A DNA stretch of 5,273 bases from an uncultured Succinatimonas sp. (GTDB lineage: Bacteria > Pseudomonadota > Gammaproteobacteria > Enterobacterales > Succinivibrionaceae), in NCBI GenBank assembly GCA_902465145.1, contig CABQMD010000083.1:1-5273 (forward strand), given 5' to 3'. Both the position numbers and the translations under genes were made by a program. The notes under the pieces were generated by a model, which did no database searches, was not told the origin of the DNA, and saw nothing but the letters and a program-made list of their open reading frames with translations. Below are positions 1 to 5,273 of this stretch, piece by piece. Numbering within the stretch: the stretch's first letter is position 1; every line of letters starts with the position of its first letter.

Positions 1-1
1 T

Positions 2-529
2 CAGGTAGGAGACAAACAAAAGCTTTTGCCCGTCATGGAAAAACTGTCGCAAAAATTGGATTTTAAGGCGGTGATCCCTGTTTCCGCGTTAAAAGCCGTC
101 AATCTGCAGGATGTTAAAGAGGTGATCCGCGACAGCTTGCCAGAAGGCGAACATCTTTTTGATGACGACAGCGTAACAGATAGATCTCAGCGTTTTTTGG
201 CAGCTGAAATCATCAGAGAGAAACTAATGCGTCAGATGGGAGATGAGTTGCCTTACAGCGCTACCGTGGAAATCGAGGAATTTCGTGAAGATAAAGAGCT
301 TCTGAGAATATCTGCGGTGATCCTGGTGGAACGTCAGGGGCAAAAAAAGATGGTTATAGGCGCAGGCGGAGCCAGAATTAAGAAAATAGGGACCGAAGCT
401 CGCGGGGATATGGAAAAACTCTTTGAATCGAAGGTGTTTTTAAGATTATTCGTTAAAGTCAAAGCAGGATGGGCTGATGACAAGCGGGCGCTCAGAAGTC
501 TCGGGTATGACGATTTTGAGAGATTGTGA
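2..529 (+). CDS. era: GTPase Era, C-terminal part (5' end outside window)
   Basis: Era is an essential GTPase that binds the 3' end of 16S rRNA and helps mature the 30S ribosomal subunit. The frame is open from base 2, so the gene is cut by the window edge. The visible 175 residues are the end of the G domain and the whole KH domain; the family is usually about 300 residues, so roughly 125 are missing, including G1-G4. The G5 element is visible as PVSAL (about 77-91). It is followed by the Era signature TDRSQRF and EIIREKLMR, then the KH motif [18 protein letters not shown] (about 338-391), and the usual tail [18 protein letters not shown] at 26 could be mistaken for a start but lies inside the G domain. 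The stop overlaps the recO start by one base, as in the rnc-era-recO operons of many proteobacteria. Identification is firm. Confidence 0.97.
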   Translation, partial: QVGDKQKLLPVMEKLSQKLDFKAVIPVSALKAVNLQDVKEVIRDSLPEGEHLFDDDSVTDRSQRFLAAEIIREKLMRQMGDELPYSATVEIEEFREDKELLRISAVILVERQGQKKMVIGAGGARIKKIGTEARGDMEKLFESKVFLRLFVKVKAGWADDKRALRSLGYDDFERL

Positions 530-531
530 TG
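518..531 (+). promoter_or_regulatory. recO ribosome binding site and TGATG stop/start overlap
   Basis: A GAGAG purine run at 518-522 sits inside the last codons of era, 6 bases before ATG 529. The era TGA (527-529) and the recO ATG (529-531) share one base. This arrangement allows a terminating ribosome to restart on recO, and it decides in favour of ATG 529 over GTG 526. Confidence 0.7.
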
Positions 532-1245
532 TCATCGGAATTTGACGATTCCGGATATATTATTCACAGCAGGACCTTTAAAGAACGTTCGCTGTTGCTT
601 GAACTTTTTACGGTAAATCACGGTAGGGTGGGAGTCGTTGCCAATTTCGGAAAAAGAGATACACGAGGCTTGAAGGCATCGTTACAATCTTTTGTTCCTT
701 TGCGTTTTGTTTTGCTAAAAGGCAGATCCGAACTTTTGACCCTGAAGGATGCCAAACGTTGCGGTAAGCTTATTCAGCTTAAGGTTCCGGCGCTTTTTTG
801 TGCTGAATATTTAAACGAACTTCTTTATTACCTTTACCGTGATGAGGACGGTTCTCCCAAACTTCTGGCAGCCTATATGCAAACCCTTAAAACATTGGAA
901 AGTTCTCAGAATGCTACAGAAGTTGAACATTCCTTACGGGATTTTGAACTAAATCTTTTGGAAAATTTAGGTTATGCTCCTGATTTTCGTTCCTCGAGCG
1001 GAAAATGGGATCCGAGCGCTTTTTATGTTTACAGTGTTGATAACGGTTTTATACCGAGCACTGACGATACAGACGGTCTTATAAGCGGAGCAGTACTTAA
1101 CGAGTTTGCCGAAAATAAAACTTTTTCTCCTGCCGCACTGCGCGTGCTTAAGTTTATAAACGGCAGGGTGCTGTCGCAATTATTAGGTGACAGAAAGTTA
1201 AAAAGCAGGGAACTTTATTCGGACTTTATCAGACAAACTGCCTAG
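529..1245 (+). CDS. recO: DNA repair protein RecO
   Basis: RecO is the cytoplasmic mediator of the RecF recombination pathway: with RecR it loads RecA onto SSB-coated single-stranded DNA and it can anneal complementary strands. The 238-residue product matches the usual length (E. coli 242). The N-terminal OB-fold begins GYIIHSRTFKERSLLLELFT (about residues 9-28). An alpha-helical centre includes LNELLYYLYR and LRDFELNLLENLGY (about 136-149). The C-terminal signature KSREL (225-229) is present. There is no cysteine zinc motif, as in enterobacterial RecO. I chose ATG 529, which overlaps the era stop as TGATG and has a GAGAG ribosome binding site at 518-522, 6 bases upstream. GTG 526 is possible but its spacing is poor. 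Overlap with era suggests translational coupling. Overall sequence is diverged, as is normal for RecO, so assignment rests on the N- and C-terminal motifs plus position after era. Confidence 0.94.
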   Translation: MSSEFDDSGYIIHSRTFKERSLLLELFTVNHGRVGVVANFGKRDTRGLKASLQSFVPLRFVLLKGRSELLTLKDAKRCGKLIQLKVPALFCAEYLNELLYYLYRDEDGSPKLLAAYMQTLKTLESSQNATEVEHSLRDFELNLLENLGYAPDFRSSSGKWDPSAFYVYSVDNGFIPSTDDTDGLISGAVLNEFAENKTFSPAALRVLKFINGRVLSQLLGDRKLKSRELYSDFIRQTA

Positions 1246-1256
1246 ACTAACGGTAC

Positions 1257-1260
1257 AGGA
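1257..1260 (+). promoter_or_regulatory. rlmD ribosome binding site
   Basis: AGGA lies 6 bases upstream of ATG 1267, separated by a T-rich spacer. It falls in the 21-base gap after the recO stop. There is no space here for a terminator, so rlmD is probably on the same transcript as recO. Confidence 0.7.
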
Positions 1261-1266
1261 TTTTTC

Positions 1267-2637
1267 ATGGTAGCTTTTTACAAAGAAAATAAGAAAAAAA
1301 CATTTGATCGCAGAGCTTTTGAACTTGAGTGTACTTCTCTTGATTTGAAAGGCCGCGGAGTAGGTCGCCATAACGGCAAGGTTTTCTTTGTGGACGGAAT
1401 GATCACAGGAGAATGTGCCAGAGTGCAGCCTTTGTCGGTTAAAGACAATACCGGAACGGCAAATATCATCAAATTGTTGAAAGCTTCTTTAGCAAGACGC
1501 GAGGTAAGTTGCGTTTATGCGGAAAATTGCGGCGGATGTCCTCTTGCGCACATAGACCCCAAAACAGCTTTTGAGGCCAAAATTCAGGGAGTGCGCAGAC
1601 TGTTTGCCCGCCAGCTGAAAGTTGAATTGCCGGATCCTGAGTTTACCGAGTTTTCCAAAAGCACCGGTTACCGCAGAGCCTGCCGTCTGTCAGTACGCGT
1701 AGATCACGGCCAGATGCGCATAGGATTTCGTTCGGAACGTTCCAATCAACTGTGTGCGATAGAAAAATGTGAAGTGTTTACCGACAGATTGAATGCGGCT
1801 TTGCCTGCACTTTCGAAATATCTAGATCAATTGTCGTGTCGCAGCCGCATAGGACATGTTGAACTCTTAGACAGCGACGGCGCTTTGGGGATCTCTTTGC
1901 GTCTTGTTTGCGATCTGCCTGTAAAGGATGAGAGTATTTTGGAACAGCTGGCATCGGAACTTGATGCCAAGATAAGCGTACAGGAACCTTACGTCGAAAA
2001 ACTCGGTACCGACAGAAGCGAAAAACTGCGGGAGCGGATCGTGTCGGGATTTGACAGAGAGCTCTTTATCGAGGTTGACGGGATCAAAATTTCCTGTGAT
2101 ACAACTTCTTTTGTTCAGATCAATGCCGATGTAAATGCCAAGATGGTAGCACGCGTTTTGGAATCGCTTGGCATAAAAAACGGCATGAAAGTCATCGATC
2201 TTTTCTGCGGATTGGGAAATTTTACCTTGCCGATAGCAAAGACTGGTGCTCACTGCGTCGGTGTTGACATAGTTCGAGCCATGACCGAAAAAGGCATGCG
2301 CAATGCGCAAAACAATGCATTGCCTGCACGTTTTGCCGCGGCTGATTTGGAAGCTCCGTTTGAAGCCATGAGCTTTGCTAAAGACGGTTACGATGCCGCA
2401 GTAATGGATCCCGGACGCTCAGGAGCGGTACGGGCTGTAACGTATATAGCCAAGCAGAAAGTGAGTAAAGTAGTACTCATATCCTGCAATCCGCTTGCGG
2501 CCGTACGTGATCTCAAAACTTTTCTTAATTCAGGCTACGAGATCTCCTCTTGGGGCGCTTTTGACATGTTCCCGCGCACTGCACATATTGAATGTCTGTT
2601 TGTGTTGGAAACTTGCAAAAAGAAAGCAAAAGCCTGA
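1267..2637 (+). CDS. rlmD: 23S rRNA (uracil-1939-C5)-methyltransferase RlmD (RumA)
   Basis: RlmD uses S-adenosylmethionine to methylate C5 of U1939 in 23S rRNA. The product has 456 residues (E. coli 433). An N-terminal TRAM RNA-binding domain (about 15-75) includes GRGVGRHNGKVFFVDG. Three iron-sulfur cluster cysteines follow in C-x5-C-x2-C spacing (C82, C88, C91), and the fourth is likely C168 in IEKCEVF. The Rossmann-fold methyltransferase domain carries VIDLFCGLGNFTLPIA (about 309-324), the MDPGRSGA motif (380-387), the catalytic nucleophile C407 in LISCNP, and the proposed general base E442 in HIECLF. The FCG(L/M)GNFTLP form and the full cluster favour RlmD over its paralogues TrmA and RlmC. 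Immediate position before relA matches the E. coli and Vibrio order rlmD-relA, which supports the call. No active-site residue appears missing. Confidence 0.96.
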   Translation: MVAFYKENKKKTFDRRAFELECTSLDLKGRGVGRHNGKVFFVDGMITGECARVQPLSVKDNTGTANIIKLLKASLARREVSCVYAENCGGCPLAHIDPKTAFEAKIQGVRRLFARQLKVELPDPEFTEFSKSTGYRRACRLSVRVDHGQMRIGFRSERSNQLCAIEKCEVFTDRLNAALPALSKYLDQLSCRSRIGHVELLDSDGALGISLRLVCDLPVKDESILEQLASELDAKISVQEPYVEKLGTDRSEKLRERIVSGFDRELFIEVDGIKISCDTTSFVQINADVNAKMVARVLESLGIKNGMKVIDLFCGLGNFTLPIAKTGAHCVGVDIVRAMTEKGMRNAQNNALPARFAAADLEAPFEAMSFAKDGYDAAVMDPGRSGAVRAVTYIAKQKVSKVVLISCNPLAAVRDLKTFLNSGYEISSWGAFDMFPRTAHIECLFVLETCKKKAKA

Positions 2638-2664
2638 ACTATATAACGCCAGGGTGCATTAGTT

Positions 2665-2673
2665 TGCTAGAAT
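2665..2673 (+). promoter_or_regulatory. Possible relA promoter, extended -10 TGCTAGAAT
   Basis: TG-C-TAGAAT matches the extended -10 form of sigma-70 promoters, in the 96-base gap between rlmD and relA. No good -35 hexamer is visible 16-18 bases upstream (the bases there read AACGCC), which is common for extended -10 promoters. Transcription would begin near 2680, giving a leader of about 55 bases. I see no hairpin with a T-run in this gap, so relA could also be reached by read-through from rlmD. Confidence 0.45.
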
Positions 2674-2721
2674 TTTCAGACTGTATCCAAAATACTGGAA
2701 GAATTTGAGTTTTAAGCGTAC

Positions 2722-2725
2722 GAGG
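2722..2725 (+). promoter_or_regulatory. relA ribosome binding site
   Basis: GAGG lies 8 bases upstream of ATG 2734. It supports this start, as does the N-terminus MVAIR, which lines up with MVAVR of E. coli RelA. Confidence 0.75.
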
Positions 2726-2733
2726 CGAAAGCT

Positions 2734-4989
2734 ATGGTAGCCATCAGAACCACTCATGAAGCATCGTTTAATTTTAAGAATTGGCTTGACGGTCTGAAAC
2801 TTGATGAAGATGAAAAGCAACAGTTGCACGAAACTTATGATTTCGTGGTTGCCTGTCTTGAGGAAAAGGAAAAAAAACTCAAGGATGCCGACGTCGAACG
2901 TGATCGCGAAAACTTTTTAAAGCTGTCTGCAGAAATTGTCTCAGCCATAATGATGCTTAACATGGATATGCTTTCGCTTAGAGTGAGCATCATTTATCCG
3001 GCTTTTGAAAATGGTTATATCACCGCAACACAAGTCGGAGAGCATTTCGGACCGGAAGCTCAGAAACTGCTCATGAACGTGCGTGATATGGAGGCGATTC
3101 GTTTCCTGCATACCGTTGGAGTAAGCGGTATAGACGAAACCAAGGTCGATAGAGTAAGACGCATGATGCTGGCAATGATTGAGGATGTTCGTGCAGTTGT
3201 AATAAAGCTTGGCGAACGCATAGCCGTGATCCGTGCAGCAAAATATGCCGACGATGCCACTCAGCAGGCCATAGCCAATGAAGTTGCGAATATCTATGCT
3301 CCTCTTGCCAACCGTTTGGGGATAGGTCAGCTTAAGTGGGAACTTGAAGATCTGGCTTTTCGTTTTCTGCATAAGCAGGAATATAAGGAAATAGCCAGCG
3401 ATCTTGGCGAACGTCGCGTAGATCGGGAAGCATATATAGAAAATTTCGTCGGGGAACTTTCTTCATTGTTGAAAAATGAAGGAATGAATTGTGAAGTTTA
3501 CGGTCGTCCCAAGCATATCTACAGTATTTGGCGCAAGATGCAACGCAAGCATCTTAATTTCAATCAGCTCTATGATATCAGAGCCGTGCGAGTGATCGTC
3601 GACAAGATCTCAGATTGCTATGCGGCTTTGGCTATAGTGCATTCAAGATGGAAACATCTGCAAAGCGAATTTGACGATTATATCGCCAACCCCAAGGCCA
3701 ACGGTTATCAATCCATTCATACCGTGGTATTGGGAGACGGTGACAAAACCGTTGAAATTCAGATCAGAACGCGCAACATGCACAATACGGCAGAATTGGG
3801 TGTGGCGGCACATTGGAAATATAAGGAAGGAGCAGGGCAGAGCTCGGGAGTGGAGCAACGCATCAATTGGCTGCGCAAGCTTTTGGCCTGGAGAGACGAT
3901 CTCGTCGAATCCGGCACGCTTATGGAAAAATTCCGCAACCAGGTATTCGAAGATCGGGTTTATGTGTTCACCCCTGCAGGAGAAGTGCTCGACCTGCCAA
4001 ACGGTGCCACACCTTTGGATTTTGCCTATCAGGTGCATACCATGGTGGGACATCGTTGCATCGGTGCCAAAGTCAACGGACGCATCGTCCCGTTTACCTA
4101 TCATTTGCATACCGATGAGACGGTGGAGATCATTACTCAAAAAAATCCTAATCCGTCACGAGACTGGCTGAATCCTGAAAACGGTTTTTTAAAAACGTCA
4201 AAAGCCCGTGCCAAAGTTCAGGCATACTTTCGCAAGGTGGATTACGGTCGCAATCGCGAAGCAGGTGCCGAACAGCTGGCTTTGGAATGTCAGAAACGCT
4301 CGCTGCCTTTGAACAAAGATCAGATCACCGCACTGTTAAATCAGAATCTTAGTCGTTTTAATGTAAAAAAAGCCGACGATATTTATGCATCCATCGGCGC
4401 AGGAGATACCGGAGCATCTGCCGTTGCCTCTTTCCTTGAAGAAAAAAGCGGTCACGCCGAACAGGAAGAAAGTGATGATCTCATCAGAAGTAAACTTGAG
4501 GAAAAAGGGCGCAGTCAGGCTGGGATTAAAACTCGTCAGGCTTCGGGAGCGGTTACCGTCGATGGCATGGACAATCTGCTTACGCACGTGTCAAGATGTT
4601 GCCAGCCGGTCCCGGGAGATGAGATTGTAGGTTTTATCACCAAAGGCAGGGGCGTTTCCGTCCATCGCAGAGATTGCGAGCAATTAAAAAAATTAGCCGC
4701 CGCAGAGCCTGAGCGCGTGATAGCAGCGCAATGGGGTAACGTACGCAATTCTTCGTACACGGTTACCATGCATATTGTGGGTCAGGATTACCCGGGATTC
4801 CTGCGCGACGTAACCACGCTTATTGCCAATGATCGTCTGAATATTGCCGGGGTAAGATCCAGAGTTGAAAGACAGAAAATGATCAGCATTATCGATGTCG
4901 ATATTTTGGTGCCTGACATTGCGGTGTTTGATCGTATTCGGGTGAAAATCGCCGCATTGCCCAAAGTTACGTCCGTAGAAAGAATGTAA
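2734..4989 (+). CDS. relA: GTP pyrophosphokinase RelA, monofunctional (p)ppGpp synthetase
   Basis: RelA binds stalled ribosomes carrying uncharged tRNA in the A site and transfers pyrophosphate from ATP to GDP or GTP, making the alarmone (p)ppGpp. Length is 751 residues (E. coli 744). The N-terminal hydrolase-like domain (about 20-190) is degenerate: the HD pair is replaced by YP (88-89) and the family's later DRxHN-type motif reads GERIA (160-164), so hydrolysis is not expected. The synthetase domain (about 230-365) has YGRPKHIYSIWRKMQ, YDIRAVR with D281, EFDDY (312-316), NGYQSIHT (323-330) and VEIQIRT with E341. The acidic EFDD form is typical of dedicated synthetases; bifunctional enzymes have a basic RxKD. 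A TGS domain (about 407-468) starts DRVYVFTP. After a variable helical region comes the zinc-finger domain with C622, C623, H644 and C648, then a C-terminal ACT/RRM domain (about 672-751). All synthesis residues I can check are intact. Confidence 0.98.
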   Translation: MVAIRTTHEASFNFKNWLDGLKLDEDEKQQLHETYDFVVACLEEKEKKLKDADVERDRENFLKLSAEIVSAIMMLNMDMLSLRVSIIYPAFENGYITATQVGEHFGPEAQKLLMNVRDMEAIRFLHTVGVSGIDETKVDRVRRMMLAMIEDVRAVVIKLGERIAVIRAAKYADDATQQAIANEVANIYAPLANRLGIGQLKWELEDLAFRFLHKQEYKEIASDLGERRVDREAYIENFVGELSSLLKNEGMNCEVYGRPKHIYSIWRKMQRKHLNFNQLYDIRAVRVIVDKISDCYAALAIVHSRWKHLQSEFDDYIANPKANGYQSIHTVVLGDGDKTVEIQIRTRNMHNTAELGVAAHWKYKEGAGQSSGVEQRINWLRKLLAWRDDLVESGTLMEKFRNQVFEDRVYVFTPAGEVLDLPNGATPLDFAYQVHTMVGHRCIGAKVNGRIVPFTYHLHTDETVEIITQKNPNPSRDWLNPENGFLKTSKARAKVQAYFRKVDYGRNREAGAEQLALECQKRSLPLNKDQITALLNQNLSRFNVKKADDIYASIGAGDTGASAVASFLEEKSGHAEQEESDDLIRSKLEEKGRSQAGIKTRQASGAVTVDGMDNLLTHVSRCCQPVPGDEIVGFITKGRGVSVHRRDCEQLKKLAAAEPERVIAAQWGNVRNSSYTVTMHIVGQDYPGFLRDVTTLIANDRLNIAGVRSRVERQKMISIIDVDILVPDIAVFDRIRVKIAALPKVTSVERM

Positions 4990-5030
4990 CGGCCGGTTGT
5001 CTTAAAATTTAAACTTGGCAGTTTGCAAAG

Positions 5031-5044
5031 TGCGTCATGCGTCA
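5031..5044 (+). repeat. Tandem heptamer TGCGTCA x2 (possible operator)
   Basis: TGCGTCA occurs twice with no gap (5031-5037 and 5038-5044). It overlaps one arm of an inverted repeat, TCATGC (5035-5040) with GCATGA (5058-5063). These lie upstream of the likely -10 at 5079 and would sit at about -60 to -28 from the start site, where activators or repressors often bind. I do not recognise a known regulator site, so an operator role is inference. Confidence 0.3.
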
Positions 5045-5075
5045 CGAGGCTTTCGGGGCATGATCCTGCAGGCTG

Positions 5076-5084
5076 TGTTATACT
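5076..5084 (+). promoter_or_regulatory. Likely promoter for the downstream gene, extended -10 TGTTATACT
   Basis: TG-T-TATACT is a near-consensus extended -10 element in the non-coding gap after relA. No convincing -35 hexamer is seen at the usual distance (about 5056-5061). Transcription would start near 5091, giving a leader of roughly 124 bases before ATG 5215. Confidence 0.55.
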
Positions 5085-5112
5085 TTTTGACTTGTAAGAA
5101 GAAGATCAATCT

Positions 5113-5160
5113 TTCCTTTTTTGCGGTTTGTCGGCTGTTGCCTTGCAAACAGAAAAGGGG
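5113..5160 (+). other. Leader hairpin I upstream of the last gene
   Basis: The pyrimidine tract CCTTTT (5115-5120) pairs with AAAAGG (5153-5158), extendable by two G-U pairs. Inside, either GTTTG/CAAAC (5126-5130 with 5146-5150) or CTGTTGC/GC(A)AACAG (5135-5141 with 5145-5152, one bulged A, loop CTT) can form. These two inner pairings exclude each other. It lies within the predicted 5' untranslated RNA. It is not followed by a T-run, so it is not an intrinsic terminator on this strand. Pairing was found by eye with no energy calculation. Confidence 0.4.
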
Positions 5161-5191
5161 GTACGGATCTGCGTGTCAGGCGGATCCGTGC
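5161..5191 (+). other. Leader hairpin II, 12-bp stem with 7-base loop
   Basis: GTACGGATCTGC (5161-5172) pairs with GCGGATCCGTGC (5180-5191) around the loop GTGTCAG. Ten of the twelve pairs are Watson-Crick and two are G-U. It begins directly after hairpin I and ends 13 bases before the GGAG ribosome binding site of the next gene. No T-run follows on the + strand, so a role in leader structure, RNA stability or translation control is more likely than termination. Read on the - strand the stem is followed by CCCCTTTT, a weak terminator-like tail. Confidence 0.5.
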
Positions 5192-5204
5192 GAAGGAACG
5201 TTTC

Positions 5205-5208
5205 GGAG
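5205..5208 (+). promoter_or_regulatory. Ribosome binding site of the last gene
   Basis: GGAG lies 6 bases before ATG 5215, an ideal spacing. A second purine stretch, AAGGAA at 5193-5198, is too distant to serve this start well. Confidence 0.7.
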
Positions 5209-5214
5209 AAGTTC

Positions 5215-5273
5215 ATGTCTGCATCCACTGAAAAGAAGTCCGTTGAGACCACTAAAAAACCGGTCAAACTTAT
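5215..5273 (+). CDS. N-terminus of an unidentified protein (3' end outside window)
   Basis: An open frame starts at ATG 5215 behind a well-spaced GGAG and runs off the right edge after 19 full codons. The visible residues begin MSASTEKK and continue rich in lysine, threonine and serine, with no hydrophobic stretch. This is not a signal peptide and looks like a flexible, charged tail. I do not recognise the family. The frame is open back to 5098 (TAA at 5095-5097), so an upstream GTG at 5173 or 5188 is formally possible, but neither has a comparable ribosome binding site and both fall in hairpin II. The preceding promoter and structured leader suggest it is transcribed separately from relA. 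Confidence 0.7.
   Translation, partial: MSASTEKKSVETTKKPVKL

Noticed and set aside
340..349. In-frame A-AAA-AAG heptamer in era, the dnaX-type slippery sequence
   Set aside because: It encodes the conserved Gln-Lys-Lys of the Era KH domain, and the zero frame continues through the whole conserved C-terminus. I see no stimulatory structure or meaningful alternative frame.
1867..2310. A 147-codon - strand open frame inside rlmD
   Set aside because: It is antisense to the RlmD methyltransferase domain and its translation shows no family motif. It is best explained as a shadow of rlmD.
2870..2877. Run of eight A residues near the relA 5' end, possible slippage or frameshift site
   Set aside because: It lies in a poorly conserved lysine/glutamate-rich stretch and the reading frame is intact on both sides with family motifs following.
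3671..4171. A 166-codon + strand open frame and a 165-codon - strand open frame (3643-4140) inside relA
   Set aside because: Both overlap the conserved synthetase and TGS domains of RelA, have no ribosome binding site I can see, and give tryptophan/cysteine-rich or otherwise unfamiliar translations typical of shadow frames.
5065..5072. CCTGCAGG perfect 8-base palindrome just before the -10
   Set aside because: An isolated 8-base palindrome is expected by chance and has no loop, so it cannot form an RNA hairpin. I have no evidence that it is a protein site.
5087..5115. TTGACT at 5087-5092 as a -35 box of a second promoter
   Set aside because: The bases at the proper -10 distance (about 5110-5115) are TCTTTC, which do not resemble TATAAT. 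The extended -10 at 5076-5084 is a much better candidate.
1..5273. CRISPR arrays, insertion sequences, tRNA or rRNA genes, attachment sites, toxin-antitoxin or defence genes
   Set aside because: Coding density is near complete with four conserved housekeeping genes. I found no spaced repeat arrays, terminal inverted repeats, cloverleaf patterns or accessory-gene motifs on either strand.

Overview
This window is chromosomal housekeeping DNA from a gammaproteobacterium. It holds four recognisable genes, all on the + strand: the 3' part of era, then complete recO, rlmD and relA. The start of a fifth gene, which I cannot identify, runs off the right edge. Base composition looks moderate (mid-40s percent GC by eye). 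The proteins read as close relatives of the Escherichia coli versions, and RelA is of the dedicated synthetase type found in Gamma- and Betaproteobacteria. The compact order era-recO-rlmD-relA, without pdxJ, acpS or barA between the blocks, hints at a streamlined gut lineage such as Succinivibrionaceae. That assignment is an inference, not something the sequence proves.

Layout: positions 2-529 are the C-terminal part of the ribosome-assembly GTPase Era. Its stop codon overlaps the start of recO (529-1245) by one base. A 21-base gap with a good ribosome binding site leads into rlmD (1267-2637), which encodes the 23S rRNA m5U1939 methyltransferase. The 96-base gap 2638-2733 carries a plausible extended -10 promoter and a ribosome binding site for relA (2734-4989). 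After relA, 225 non-coding bases (4990-5214) hold a tandem heptamer repeat, an extended -10 promoter and a leader that can fold into two adjacent hairpins. A new coding region starts at 5215 behind a good Shine-Dalgarno sequence.

How they fit together: era and rlmD both act on the ribosome (30S maturation and 23S modification), recO acts in RecF-pathway recombinational repair, and relA senses uncharged tRNA on the ribosome and makes (p)ppGpp. The close spacing suggests era-recO-rlmD are co-transcribed, probably from a promoter upstream of the window. relA may be read by that transcript and also by its own promoter.

I see no mobile element, CRISPR array, tRNA, rRNA, phage gene or defence system. 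I do not think the window contains an undescribed system. The most open question is the structured leader and promoter region before the unidentified last gene.
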